Origin: Scytonema tolypothrichoides VB-61278
Lineage (GTDB): Bacteria; Cyanobacteriota; Cyanobacteriia; Cyanobacteriales; Nostocaceae
Assembly (NCBI RefSeq): GCF_000828085.3
Contig: NZ_JXCA02000019.1
Coordinates: 300,300 to 359,655 of the forward strand
DNA: 59,356 bases
Direction of reading: 5' to 3'
The number at the start of each line of letters is the position of its first letter. Position 1 is the stretch's first letter. A model generated the notes under the pieces. The model made no database searches. It was not told the origin of the DNA and saw only the letters and a program-made list of their open reading frames with translations. Positions 51,486 to 59,356 of the stretch are shown piece by piece. The position numbers and the translations under genes were made by a program.

Positions 51486-51692
51486 GTATGATTGATTTCA
51501 AAGTGTCAGCTTACTCCTCTGTTATAATGACTGCACTCTCACGCGACTTGTACAACATCAGATAAACTCACACCAACGACGACTAATGTCTCCCAGTTGC
51601 AATCGTGAGATTATTGCCAACCATAGAGCACAACAGTACTAAATCATCTCCAATAGTTCAGTTATCTCTCACCTCCAAAGGATTGTGAAAGA
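51486..51692 (-). pseudogene. Degenerate copy of the gamma-carbonic-anhydrase-like 3' end
   Basis: Over about 205 bases this matches the last part of the minus-strand gene at 53420-54604: AACTTGTACA, GTTGCAATCGTGAG versus GTTCCAATCGTCAC, ATTATTGCCAACC, AATCATCTCCAATAG and GGATTGTGAAAG. Read on the minus strand, it has several stops (TGA, TAG, TGA, TAA) and indels, so it is not coding. The cupin and creatininase genes lie between this and the intact tail. Its position shows that the order is gene, cassette, old tail. Confidence 0.8.
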
Positions 51693-51850
51693 CGACAACG
51701 TCACTTGTACCTACTGTTAAAGAATCAGCAAGGGCGCACTACTTTGACGATCCGAAGAAATTAACTTCATTTATATCGACCTACTGAACAGCTTTGATTT
51801 TAAAATACCTATAATTCCTTCTTTTAAGATCACCTTGTAGGAGATAAACA

Positions 51851-52126
51851 ATGGAGATTAAAGTAGAACATGAACCCAGTCAAGAACAGCTTAAAGAACT
51901 GGATGTGTTCAAATGGGGTATTTGGACAAAAGAAGTCTCAAAGTTTCCTTGGACTTATGACACTCAAGAAACTTGCTATTTTTTAGAAGGTGATGTCATA
52001 GTGACACCTGATGGTGGCGAATCAGTGCAGATGGGTAAAGGTGATTTGGTCACTTTTCCGGCTGGAATGTCCTGCACTTGGGAGATTAGAAGCGATGTCA
52101 AAAAACACTACTGTTTTGATGACTAA
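51851..52126 (+). CDS. Cupin domain protein (DUF861/Cupin_3-like)
   Basis: This 91-residue single cupin barrel has FKWGIWTKEVSKFPWTYDTQETCYFLEGDVIVTPDGGESVQMGKGDLVTFPAGMSCTWEIRSDVKKHYCF. The FPWTYDTQETCYFLEGDV and GDLVTFPAGMSCTWEI wording is typical of Cupin_3, found in ureidoglycolate-related and (S)-ureidoglycine aminohydrolase-type proteins. It may bind a metal through E and H residues. A ribosome site (GTAGGAG) precedes the ATG. Function unknown; it could act with the creatininase gene 104 bases downstream. Confidence 0.85.
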   Translation: MEIKVEHEPSQEQLKELDVFKWGIWTKEVSKFPWTYDTQETCYFLEGDVIVTPDGGESVQMGKGDLVTFPAGMSCTWEIRSDVKKHYCFDD

Positions 52127-52230
52127 GGAATTTAGGAATTATTGAATGAAGAGTGTTTTGATAATTCCTAATTCAGGCTTGATAATCTATCCTTAAAAAG
52201 GTGGAACCTTGATAAGGACGCAGAATAAAA

Positions 52231-52977
52231 ATGTTATTGCATTTAAGCACCTGGCAAGAAGTCGAGGCTTATCTCCAACAGTCTGGGGGTATAATTTTCC
52301 CTATTGGTTCCACAGAACAACATGGACCTACGGGGTTAATTGGGACAGATGCGATTTGTGCAGAGGCGATCGCCCGTGGTGTAGGTGAAGCCACTCAAGC
52401 AATAGTCGCTCCCACAATTAATGTGGGCATGGCATTACACCACACTGCTTTTCCTGGTAGTATAAGTCTGCGTCCCAGCACAATGATTCTAGTGCTGCGA
52501 GACTACATCACCTGTTTAGCTAAAGCTGGTTTTACAAAATTTTACTTTATCAACGGACACGGTGGTAATATAGCTACCCTCAAAGCTGCTTTTTCGGAAA
52601 TATACGCCCATTTGGAAGATATACAAATTCCCAACGCGAAACGAGTGCAATGTCAAGTTGCAAACTGGTTTATGTGCGGTTCAGTTTACAAGTTAGCAAA
52701 GGAATTATATGGGGATCAAGAAGGTTCGCATGCAACACCAAGCGAAGTTGCGGTGACTCAATTTGTGTATCCAGAAGCGATTAAGCAAGCACCTCTTTCA
52801 GAAGAAGTTGGTACTGGACACAGGATTTATGGTGCTGCTGACTTTCGCCAGAAGTATCCAGATGGCAGAATGGGTTCAAATCCAGCTTTGGCGACACCTG
52901 AACATGGGAAGCAGTTTTATGAATTGGCGGTGAAAGAACTTAGCAACGGGTATTTGGAGTTTTTAAACGCAGATTGA
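52231..52977 (+). CDS. Creatininase-family amidohydrolase
   Basis: This 248-residue enzyme has the metal-binding motifs of the family: STEQHGP (E29, H31), GTDA (D40), FINGHGGNI (about 110-118) and SHATPSEVAVTQF (about 171-183). Members hydrolyse cyclic amides such as creatinine, formamidopyrimidines or mycofactocin-type peptides with two metal ions. Substrate is unknown. The gene starts 104 bases after the cupin gene and is probably co-transcribed. The pair is flanked by two copies of the gamma-CA tail. Confidence 0.9.
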   Translation: MLLHLSTWQEVEAYLQQSGGIIFPIGSTEQHGPTGLIGTDAICAEAIARGVGEATQAIVAPTINVGMALHHTAFPGSISLRPSTMILVLRDYITCLAKAGFTKFYFINGHGGNIATLKAAFSEIYAHLEDIQIPNAKRVQCQVANWFMCGSVYKLAKELYGDQEGSHATPSEVAVTQFVYPEAIKQAPLSEEVGTGHRIYGAADFRQKYPDGRMGSNPALATPEHGKQFYELAVKELSNGYLEFLNAD

Positions 52978-53419
52978 ACGATCATTGGACTTGGTTCCTC
53001 AACTATCTTAAAAAGAGGCTTTTAAGATTCCTCCCTTTTTAAAACTTACCGGGGGATCAAGACTTTATAGCGTTTTTCAAGTGACTGAAATACATATCTG
53101 GCATGGGGTGGGCATTGCAATGCCCACTCTATTTACAGCCATTTTCAGGTAAATAGACCACAGTTATAGGGGCGCTCTTGCTTGCGCCCTTACAAACGGT
53201 GTGGTTCATTTAGGTGAAAACTGCTGTAAATTCAGCTTTCTTGCGGAAAGTTTTGTAATAGTCCTCTCAAGGGCGGAGGGGATTTTCACCTCTATCAAGA
53301 AAGAGTTCAGAGATGAATCCCTGTATGGCTTCTTTATTACAATTGAGCCATCAACGAATCGCACTTTGGATCTCCCTTATGTAGAGCAAGTAGCTTGGCT
53401 CATCTACAAGTTAAATCTT
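52978..53419. other. Gap between the convergent creatininase and gamma-CA genes
   Basis: No convincing gene. There is a perfect 20-nt palindrome at 53108-53127 and a hairpin GGGCGC...GCGCCC near 53170-53190. A plus-strand frame of 76 residues (53201-53431) overlaps the gamma-CA stop and shows no protein-like conservation; it is left out. Confidence 0.5.
53108..53127. repeat. Perfect 20-nt palindrome GTGGGCATTG/CAATGCCCAC
   Basis: A perfect inverted repeat with no loop, between convergent genes. A known type of cyanobacterial intergenic palindrome; it can serve as a bidirectional terminator stem. Confidence 0.7.
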
Positions 53420-54604
53420 CTATGTAATTGATTTCAAGGCGTCTGCTTGCTCCTGCCTCGTGATAACTGCATTATCTGGGACTTGTACACCATCACGTAG
53501 AGTCACATCAACGACCAATGCCCCAGTTCCAATCGTCACATTATTGCCAACCTTAGAGCGGAATAGTACTGCATCATCTCCAATAGTCAGGTTATCTCCT
53601 ACCTCTAAAGGACCGTGAAAAACAATATTATCCTCTGTGTCTAGGTTATTGCCGATACGAATGCTAGTACCCTTAAGGGCATGGAAGGTAACACGGTCTT
53701 CAATCTCAGCATTTTCGCCGATAATAATTGGTGAACCTTCATCAGCACGAATTGAAGTGCGCCGTCCAACAATACTATTGTTTCCTATGCGCACGTCGCC
53801 AACAATGCGAGCAAATTCTTCAAACCGTATGTTTTTACCAAGAGTTGGCTGAACAGGCTGAGGATTCCAAGAAGTTCTTGGTGCAGCGCTGACTCCAGTT
53901 ACAGCGTCATATCCTTCTTGTTCATAAAGTTCGCTGTAGTTTTCGGCAAACTCCTCATTGACTTCCAACACCTCTTTTTGGAATTCTGAATTCGCCTCTG
54001 TCTTTAAAGGGAGTGCATCTGCTTGCGCTTGCGTTGTAATAACTGCTCCAATTGGCACTAAGCGGTCTTTGCCAATACGCACATTAGATAGTTTTGCACC
54101 ATGTAATACAAAAGCACCATCCTCTAACACCACGTTATTGAGATCCGCAAGGAAACCTATAAAGGTGAAGTTACCAATTTTTGAGTTCTTAATCTTTGCT
54201 TGATGGGCAATGCTCACTCGTTTGCCAGTACTACTTGAGAGTTCACCGCACTCTGATGCAGGAGCTTGTTGGTTACGCAACGCCAAGAAGAAAATATTGT
54301 CTTGCAGGTTGGTTTCACTGCTAATGCAAATATGGGTATCAGGATCTGCTCGCAGAGTCGTATTGCCAGCAATAAAAACTTTCTGTCCCACTGAGACATC
54401 GCCGAATAGTTCAACTAAAGGACTGATAAAGCTAGAGTTGACCACGACAGTCAACGGACGAAACAGGCTAAACAAGTTGCTTTTTTCAGCGGAGATAACA
54501 ACTTCCCCCAAAGTGAGAACAAATAAGAGAATACCTATCATTAGAGGCATCTGAAAAGACATCTGAAATTTCTTACTAAATGTCCTATGCATAAGTGATA
54601 TCAC
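53420..54604 (-). CDS. Exported double gamma-carbonic-anhydrase-like (left-handed beta-helix) protein
   Basis: This 394-residue protein has an N-terminal hydrophobic helix (about 19-39, PLMIGILLFVLTLGEVVISA) and two left-handed beta-helix domains. The first (about 60-185) includes ELFGDVSVGQKVFIAGNTTLRADP, SIAHQAKI, FVLHGAKLSNVRIG and ends VPIGAVITTQAQADALP. The second (about 255-390) repeats the layout: EFARIVGDVRIGNNSIVGRRTSIRADEGSP, VTFHALKGTSIRIG, IVFHGPLEVGDNLTIG, and ends VPDNAVITRQEQADALK. Trimeric gamma-CAs place zinc with three His; HxxKI, HGAKL and FHGPL are candidates. The parallel ends show internal duplication. Activity (CO2 hydration outside the cytoplasm) is inference. Confidence 0.87.
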   Translation of the reverse strand: MISLMHRTFSKKFQMSFQMPLMIGILLFVLTLGEVVISAEKSNLFSLFRPLTVVVNSSFISPLVELFGDVSVGQKVFIAGNTTLRADPDTHICISSETNLQDNIFFLALRNQQAPASECGELSSSTGKRVSIAHQAKIKNSKIGNFTFIGFLADLNNVVLEDGAFVLHGAKLSNVRIGKDRLVPIGAVITTQAQADALPLKTEANSEFQKEVLEVNEEFAENYSELYEQEGYDAVTGVSAAPRTSWNPQPVQPTLGKNIRFEEFARIVGDVRIGNNSIVGRRTSIRADEGSPIIIGENAEIEDRVTFHALKGTSIRIGNNLDTEDNIVFHGPLEVGDNLTIGDDAVLFRSKVGNNVTIGTGALVVDVTLRDGVQVPDNAVITRQEQADALKSIT

Positions 54605-54782
54605 TGAGAAACTTTGCTTAAAGAATAGTCGTAATTTTTATTTTTTTGAATCCGTCTTCTGAACGAAGACAAACAAGAAAAATTGTAGTGCTGACTCAAC
54701 CTAGTTAAGAGCACTTTAATGAACCAATACAGTTTAGTTAAGGATTAAGTAATTTTCCGGACATGATATTACAATCTTTTCA

Positions 54783-54803
54783 GGATGGGCGTCTCGCCCA
54801 TCC
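54783..54803 (-). terminator. Hairpin after the malic enzyme gene
   Basis: GGATGGGCG-TCT-CGCCCATCC forms a perfect 9-bp stem 24 bases beyond the malic enzyme stop on the minus strand. Reading leftward, A/T-rich sequence follows. The wording also resembles a dispersed repeat. Confidence 0.5.
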
Positions 54804-54826
54804 CACAAGAGATATTCTTAAGTTAA

Positions 54827-56218
54827 TCAACCACGAGCAATACCCTCTTGACGCGCAGCACGTTGCACAGCACCAGCAACAGCAGTCACGACTCGTTCAT
54901 CAAATACAGAAGGAACGATGTGTTGTTTGTCAAGGTCTGAGGGTTTAATTAGGGATGCGATCGCACTCGCTGCCTCCAGATACATTGTGGTAGTAATTGT
55001 TGCCGCCCGACAATCCAAAGCACCACGGAAAACACCAGGAAATGCCAGAACATTGTTGATTTGATTTGCGTAATCACTACGACCTGTTGCCATAACTGCA
55101 ACATCGTCTTTGATCAACTCTGGCTGAATTTCGGGAATGGGATTTGCCATTGCAAACACGATTGGGTCTTTTGTCATAGAACGCACCATTTCTGGTGTTA
55201 AAACCCCCGGTGCGCTCAAACCAATAAAGACATCTGCACCTTGCAAAGCACCTGCCAAGGTTCCTTGAGCCTTGACTGCAAATTCCTGCTTTTCTTCTGT
55301 CAAGTCAGTGCGACTGCTAGAAAGAATACCTTTCGAGTCGCACATCCAAATTTTTTCTGCTCCTGCTTTTCTGAGTAACCGGGCGACAGCTACGCCAGCA
55401 GCCCCAGCACCGTTTATCACAATGCGGATATCTCCGATTGACTTTTGTACTACCTTGAGAGCGTTAAACAACGCTGCTAAAGTGACAATTGCCGTACCAT
55501 GTTGGTCATCGTGAAAAACGGGGATATCTAATTCTTGCCGTAGTCTTGCTTCAATTTCAAAACAGCGGGGAGCAGCGATATCCTCTAAATTTACACCCCC
55601 AAATACCGGAGCAATATTTTTGACTGCTTCGATAATCTTGTCAGTATCTTGGGTATCAAGGCAGATAGGAAAAGCATCAATCCCAGCGAATTCCTTAAAC
55701 AGCATGGCTTTACCTTCCATGACTGGTAAGGCGGCTGCTGGACCAAGATTTCCCAATCCCAAAACAGCACTGCCATCGGTAACAATGGCTACAGTGTTGC
55801 GTTTGATGGTTAAGTTGTAAACTTCTTCGGGGTTTTGGGCGATCGCAGTACAGATTCTTCCAACTCCCGGCGTATAAGCCATCGCCAAATCAGACACACT
55901 TTTTAGGGGAATTCTGCTAGTAATGCTGATTTTCCCACCACGATGCAAATTAAAGGTGCGATCATAAACATTGAGCACTTTAACATCAGGCACAGCTTTC
56001 ACCGCTTGCACAATCATCTCAGCATGATCACTGCTGGCTGCATCAACGGTGATCTCGCGAATGGAAATAGCCCTTGTTTGTTCGATTAAATCAATTTGAC
56101 CAAAATTACCGCCACTGGTAGCTATAGCCTTGGTTACGTTAGCCAACATTCCGACGCGGTTAGGAATTTCCAAGCGGAGTGTCAAGCTAAAACTAGAATT
56201 AGGAGTCAGATCTGCCAT
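54827..56218 (-). CDS. NAD(P)-dependent malic enzyme with N-terminal ACT domain
   Basis: Oxidatively decarboxylates malate to pyruvate. A protein of 463 residues from ATG 56218 (MADLTPNSSFSLTLRLEIPN), with an upstream in-frame ATG at 56272. Residues about 10-90 form an ACT domain (LEIPNRVGMLANVTKAIATSGGNFGQIDL), a regulatory amino-acid-binding fold. The malic enzyme core has SDLAMAYTPGVGRIC, VTDGSAVLGLGNLGPAAALPVMEGK, DIPVFHDDQHGTAIV, the Rossmann site INGAGAAGVAVARLL and FAMANPIPEI. Motifs for malate and metal binding (E, D, D) are complete. The class is the short bacterial type. Confidence 0.93.
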   Translation of the reverse strand: MADLTPNSSFSLTLRLEIPNRVGMLANVTKAIATSGGNFGQIDLIEQTRAISIREITVDAASSDHAEMIVQAVKAVPDVKVLNVYDRTFNLHRGGKISITSRIPLKSVSDLAMAYTPGVGRICTAIAQNPEEVYNLTIKRNTVAIVTDGSAVLGLGNLGPAAALPVMEGKAMLFKEFAGIDAFPICLDTQDTDKIIEAVKNIAPVFGGVNLEDIAAPRCFEIEARLRQELDIPVFHDDQHGTAIVTLAALFNALKVVQKSIGDIRIVINGAGAAGVAVARLLRKAGAEKIWMCDSKGILSSSRTDLTEEKQEFAVKAQGTLAGALQGADVFIGLSAPGVLTPEMVRSMTKDPIVFAMANPIPEIQPELIKDDVAVMATGRSDYANQINNVLAFPGVFRGALDCRAATITTTMYLEAASAIASLIKPSDLDKQHIVPSVFDERVVTAVAGAVQRAARQEGIARG

Positions 56219-56673
56219 GCTTTGTTGATTGTGGGTTTTAGATTTAGATTTTAGACTAAATATTTGTAACAATCCTTTTTATCTGCATCTCCACCCACTT
56301 CTTTGACTTCTTCCAGTCCTAATCATGGCGTAGATATAGCAGTAGCGCTAGTAGGTTGGGTTAAGCGTAGCGCAACCCAACAATAAACGTTTTGTGTTGG
56401 GTTTCCTTACGTCAAACGCCACACGCCTCAAGCCGGGAAACCCGTCCACAGCGGTGGCTCCCCAACCTACACAGTTTAACTTTCCCTCTCCGAAATCGCG
56501 GAGAGGGATGCCCGACAGGGCAGGGTGAGGTTCCGAGGAAATTTTGAGCGATCCGGTGTGTACACCGTAAGTCCTAATCATGCCGTAAATATCTTCTGCT
56601 AAATCAGATTCTGTGCAACAATCGGTATCAACCATCAGGTGGTGAAGAACTTGTGCACCTTTAGGTAAATGAA
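56219..56673. other. Repeat-rich gap between malic enzyme and the kinase gene
   Basis: A GTTGGGTT...AACCCAAC hairpin (about 56353-56382) is followed by a family A repeat (56395-56465) and a CTCTCCGAAATCGCGGAGAG hairpin with CCTCACCCTGCC-type repeat wording, also seen at 58270-58310. The words AGTCCTAATCATGGCGTAGATAT (56315-56337) and AGTCCTAATCATGCCGTAAATAT (56570-56592) flank this insert as a near-perfect direct repeat. A minus-strand frame here (56348-56686) is half repeat-coded and not called as a gene. Confidence 0.55.
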
Positions 56674-58122
56674 ATGCTGGGAACAACGCTCCGAGGGCAC
56701 TACGAAATTATAAAATTTTTGGGAAGAGGGTTTAGTGAGACTTATCTTGCTCAAGATCAAGACTTACCTGGCAAACCATATTGCATAGTTAAGCAACTCA
56801 AACCCCAGCTTTGGGATCCGTTTGTGTTGCAAACAGCCACACGTTTATTTGAAACGGAAGCACAAGTCCTCTACAAGTTGGGTAACCATGACCAAATTCC
56901 CCGACTTTTAGCTCACTTTGAGGAAAATGGAGAATTTTACTTAGTTCAAGAATTTATAGATGGTGATATTCTGAACAAAGACATCATACCAGGTAAACAG
57001 TGGAGTGAAGATAAAGTTATTAACTTTTTGCAAGATATTTTAAAAATATTAGAATTTGTTCATCAGCAGAATATTATTCACCGCGATATTAAACCTTCAA
57101 ATATTATTAGACGTACCTCAGATGGTAAGTTAGTTCTTATTGACTTTGGGGCAGTCAAAGAAAAAATCAATACCTTTAGACCTAACTCTCAAGGAAAGAC
57201 AGTCCCTATTGGTACTCCCGGCTATGTGCCAAACGAACAAGCTATTGGCAATCCAGAATTTAACAGCGACATTTATGCTTTGGGTATCACTGCTATCCAA
57301 GCCCTCACAGGAATTTTGCCTAAACAACTCCCAAAAGATCCAGAGACTCATGAAGTTGTTTGGCGAAATTTGGTACAAATTCAACCTCAATTAGCAGATA
57401 TTTTAGACAAAATGGTGCGTTGTGATTCTCGTAAGCGTTACCAGTCAGTTAATGAAGTTTTGCAAGCGCTTTCAAGCTTAGTCACAAAAAGGAAATTCAA
57501 GAAGTGGCAAAATAGAAAGATTGCCTTAGCTTTGGTGTTGGTTGCTCTTGTCCCTTGTATAGTCGTGTTAGTTCCAGAAATACGAGAGAAAATATTTGCT
57601 TCATCACATAATGATTCATCGTTAACTAAAACGTCATTTTTGACTTATGATAGTTCTAACTATTTTATGATTAGGATGAAATATCCTAAAGATTGGAGAA
57701 TTCAAAAGATAGAAGATAGATTTACTGGTGATGTTGCTAAATTCTTTCCTCCTCCAAAAAACGATTCAAACTCTTTTCAACCAGAAGTATCTGTAGAAAT
57801 GGAAGACTTGAAAAAACCTATTTCATTACCTGATTACACAAACTTAAAAGTTAATCAAATCACCCGGTATTTAACAAATCCTAGAATTAATGAATCGCAT
57901 CCAACTAAATTGGCAAATCTACCCGCACATGAAGTTATTTACACAGGAAAGCAAGAGCAATTTAATGTTAAGAGGATAGCAGTTTGGACAGTAAAAGACA
58001 ACAAAGCATATATCGTGACTTACACAGCAGAAGAAAGTCAATATGATACTTTTTTAGAAACTGCACAAGCAATGATGAATTCGTTGGAGATTCGTAAAAG
58101 TGCGTCCACATCATCCAAGTAA
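56674..58122 (+). CDS. Membrane-anchored Ser/Thr protein kinase
   Basis: This 482-residue protein has a complete eukaryotic-like kinase domain (about 10-270): glycine loop FLGRGFSETYLA, catalytic lysine K40 (YCIVKQLKP), HRDIKPSN with D138, DFGAVKE (157-163), and GTPGYVPNEQA in the activation segment. A transmembrane helix follows (about 284-302, IALALVLVALVPCIVVLVP), then an extracytoplasmic domain (about 325-475: DSSNYFMIRMKYPKDWRIQ, ... IVTYTAEESQYDTFLETAQAMMNSLEI) with PsbP-like wording. It probably transmits an external or periplasmic signal. The start is MLGTTLRGHYEIIKFLG; the family is common in cyanobacteria. Confidence 0.93.
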   Translation: MLGTTLRGHYEIIKFLGRGFSETYLAQDQDLPGKPYCIVKQLKPQLWDPFVLQTATRLFETEAQVLYKLGNHDQIPRLLAHFEENGEFYLVQEFIDGDILNKDIIPGKQWSEDKVINFLQDILKILEFVHQQNIIHRDIKPSNIIRRTSDGKLVLIDFGAVKEKINTFRPNSQGKTVPIGTPGYVPNEQAIGNPEFNSDIYALGITAIQALTGILPKQLPKDPETHEVVWRNLVQIQPQLADILDKMVRCDSRKRYQSVNEVLQALSSLVTKRKFKKWQNRKIALALVLVALVPCIVVLVPEIREKIFASSHNDSSLTKTSFLTYDSSNYFMIRMKYPKDWRIQKIEDRFTGDVAKFFPPPKNDSNSFQPEVSVEMEDLKKPISLPDYTNLKVNQITRYLTNPRINESHPTKLANLPAHEVIYTGKQEQFNVKRIAVWTVKDNKAYIVTYTAEESQYDTFLETAQAMMNSLEIRKSASTSSK

Positions 58123-58129
58123 GAAAAAC

Positions 58130-58390
58130 AGAATTTCCCTCGTTCCCTGGCTCTGCCAGGGAATGCATAACTGTGGGCTGCTGCCTCAATATAATAATTC
58201 TTGGGAGGCGGAGCCTCCTTTGAGGCATTCCTACGCAGAGCATAGGAACGAGGGAAGTGCAAGAAAACCTCACCCTGCCCTGTCGGGCATCCCTCTCCGA
58301 ATTCCGGAGAGGGAAAGAGAATTTCCTCGTTCCCTAGCTCCAGCCAGGGAATGCATAACTGTGGGCTGCTGCCTCAATATAAATTAACTT
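58130..58390. repeat. Family B repeats, two copies, with a second repeat type between
   Basis: CGTTCCCTGGCTCTGCCAGGGAATGCATAACTGTGGGCTGCTGCCTCAATATAA appears from about 58138 and again from 58326 with small changes. Between them are GGAGGCGGAGCCTCC, CTACGCAGAGCATAGGAACGAGGG and CTCACCCTGCCCTGTCGGGC...CTCTCCG, the latter shared with 56505-56530. Only repeats are seen between the kinase and the TPR pseudogene. Confidence 0.65.
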
Positions 58391-58459
58391 TTTTGTCTCG
58401 CGCAGAGGGTGCACCAGACGCAAAGAAGTGCGCAAAAATAGCCAATGAGTGCAATAAAT

Positions 58460-59068
58460 TTACTGACTGCGAGATGGAAGAGATATTATCTCCTTAATCT
58501 TAGGATTTTCCAAAAGCTTTTTCGCATCTGCTATTAGCTTATCGCCCCAGAATTGTTCTTTGAGAAACTTGACATCAGCATACCTTTTGTCCAAACGCAA
58601 AGCTGCTTGTGCCATCGTTAAACCCCGTTCTTACTCTCCTTTACTATAGAGTGCGACTGCCAGAGCTAATTGAGGTTGTACTAATTTGCTGTTATTAATC
58701 ACAGTTTGAAACTGACGCATAGCTGCTTCTATATCTCCTTGTTCGTATTTGATTAACCCAATGTGGTAGTAAGCAGTTGCATCTTTGGGGTCTAACTGAA
58801 TTGCCTGGTTAAAATCGGAGAGCGCTGCTTGCTTGTCTCCCGACTCAGCGCGGAGAATACCCCTGTTGGTGTAGGCACCTGCAAATTTGGGATCTAACTG
58901 AATTGCCTGGTTATAATCTGCCAGGGCTGCTTGCTTGTCTCCCGAGTGGTAGCGGAGAGCACCCCTGTTGTTGTAAGCAGTTGCATCTTTGGGGTCTAAC
59001 TGAATTGCCTGGTTAAAATCGGAGAGCGCTGCTTGCTTGTCTCCCGACTCAGCGCGGATAATATCGAT
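58460..59068 (-). pseudogene. TPR-repeat protein, 3' part, broken by a stop codon and an IS
   Basis: On the minus strand the frame reads GDKQAALSDFNQAIQLDPKD, ATAYNNRGALRYHSGDKQAALADYNQAIQLDPKF, AGAYTNRGILRAESG and so on, at least four TPR units with 34-residue spacing, then a stop TAA at VALYSKGE*ERGLTMAQAAL, after which the frame stays open to TAA at 58460 (ending SLPSRSQ). The stop replaces a probable Tyr codon. The 5' end is lost where an IS630-type transposase begins at about 59069. The protein is therefore unlikely to be made whole. Confidence 0.75.
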
Positions 59069-59071
59069 TAC

Positions 59072-59356
59072 CTAAATGTTTGCTACAGATAGTGCCTCTA
59101 GAATAAACTGCCATCCAGTCACAGAATGAATAGTTTCTGGAGTTAACTTATTCAGTTCTTTTGAGAGCTTATCTCTTAATTCATCCAAACAAATTATCAA
59201 ACAGTTTCCATTTAAGTCTCTTTTTCAATTCTTTCCACAATCGTTCAATTGGGTTAACTTGGGGACTATAGGGTGGTTGAAAGAGTAAAACTATATTCTC
59301 CGGTATAACTAAATCTAAGCTTTGATGTAAACCGCCGTTGTCTAACTGAATTACGT
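59072..59356 (-). pseudogene. IS630-family transposase, frameshifted 3' part (cut by window edge)
   Basis: From the window edge, the minus strand reads VIQLDNGGLHQSLDLVIPEN, IVLLFQPPYSPQVNPIERLWKELKKRLKWKLFDNLFG, then a stop. One base later in another frame it continues DELRDKLSKELNKLTPETIH, SVTGWQFILEALSVANI and stops at 59072. LDNGGxHQS and PYSPQVNPIERLW are the DDE motifs. The shift after FDN suggests a one-base change, so this copy is inactive (or uses recoding). It interrupts the TPR gene. Confidence 0.7.

Noticed and set aside
53201-53431. 76-residue plus-strand frame
   Set aside because: No recognisable domain, weak start, and overlap with the end of the gamma-CA gene.
56348-56686. 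112-residue minus-strand frame starting MFPAFHLPKGAQVLHHLM
   Set aside because: Its second half is coded by dispersed repeats and its start overlaps the kinase start. The first 40 residues may be a relic of a small gene, but not enough to call.

Overview
The window looks like chromosomal DNA of a filamentous, probably heterocyst-forming cyanobacterium (Nostocales-like). Markers are pcyA (phycocyanobilin synthesis), a carotenoid cleavage oxygenase, a DevBCA-type exporter, a Mo-nitrogenase C-terminal-domain protein, the chain DUF502-nusB-ftsY-PP2C, many GCGATCGC (HIP1) octamers, and abundant 7-8 bp tandem repeats and palindromic intergenic repeats. The species assignment is inference; nothing here fixes it. 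All functions are read from motifs by eye.

Layout. 1-4.1 kb: tail of an IS630-type transposase, ispH, two small membrane proteins sharing a VGRD segment, and a hicB-hicA toxin-antitoxin pair. 4.2-5.6 kb: carotenoid oxygenase. 5.9-12.8 kb (minus strand): a DUF6875-like protein followed by a two-module NRPS (A-PCP-C-A-PCP-TE) whose first A domain is of the aminoadipate-reductase (Lys2) type; then about 1.5 kb without genes. 14.2-24 kb: housekeeping block with HU, CobD, a flavoprotein that has lost its redox cysteines, an RhtB exporter, DUF502, NusB, FtsY and a GAF-PP2C phosphatase. 24-28.5 kb: Nudix hydrolase, DUF3531, a TPR lipoprotein-like exported protein, an ABC ATPase, a small conserved protein and pcyA. 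29.3-33.7 kb: devB-devC-devA exporter and a HAD phosphatase. 34-37.8 kb (minus): nucleoside hydrolase fused to RTX repeats, aldo/keto reductase, TetR regulator. 38-39.7 kb: an IS200/IS605-type element with a short RHH gene divergent from tnpB, inserted at the 3' end of a CorC/CNNM gene. 41.6-46.1 kb: mfd, an antitoxin/PIN toxin pair, and a displaced second copy of the mfd tail. 46.1-50.5 kb: a small membrane protein and a CHAT-NTPase-TPR protein, a candidate defence or cell-death module. 51-54.6 kb: Mo-nitro_C protein, a decayed copy of the gamma-carbonic-anhydrase tail, cupin, creatininase, and the intact exported double gamma-CA-like protein. 54.8-59.4 kb: malic enzyme with ACT domain, Ser/Thr kinase, and a TPR gene broken by a stop codon and an IS630-type transposase.

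The most unusual structural signal is that two unrelated genes (mfd and the gamma-CA gene) show the same architecture: intact gene, then a small cassette (toxin-antitoxin; creatininase/cupin), then a displaced degenerate copy of that gene's own 3' end. This is what would be expected if cassettes inserted into the gene tail while supplying a replacement tail, or if tandem duplication was followed by decay. A second theme is repeat invasion of coding DNA: the same repeats seen between genes are found in frame inside mfd, the CHAT gene, cobD and tnpB, and at the ends of two neighbouring genes.
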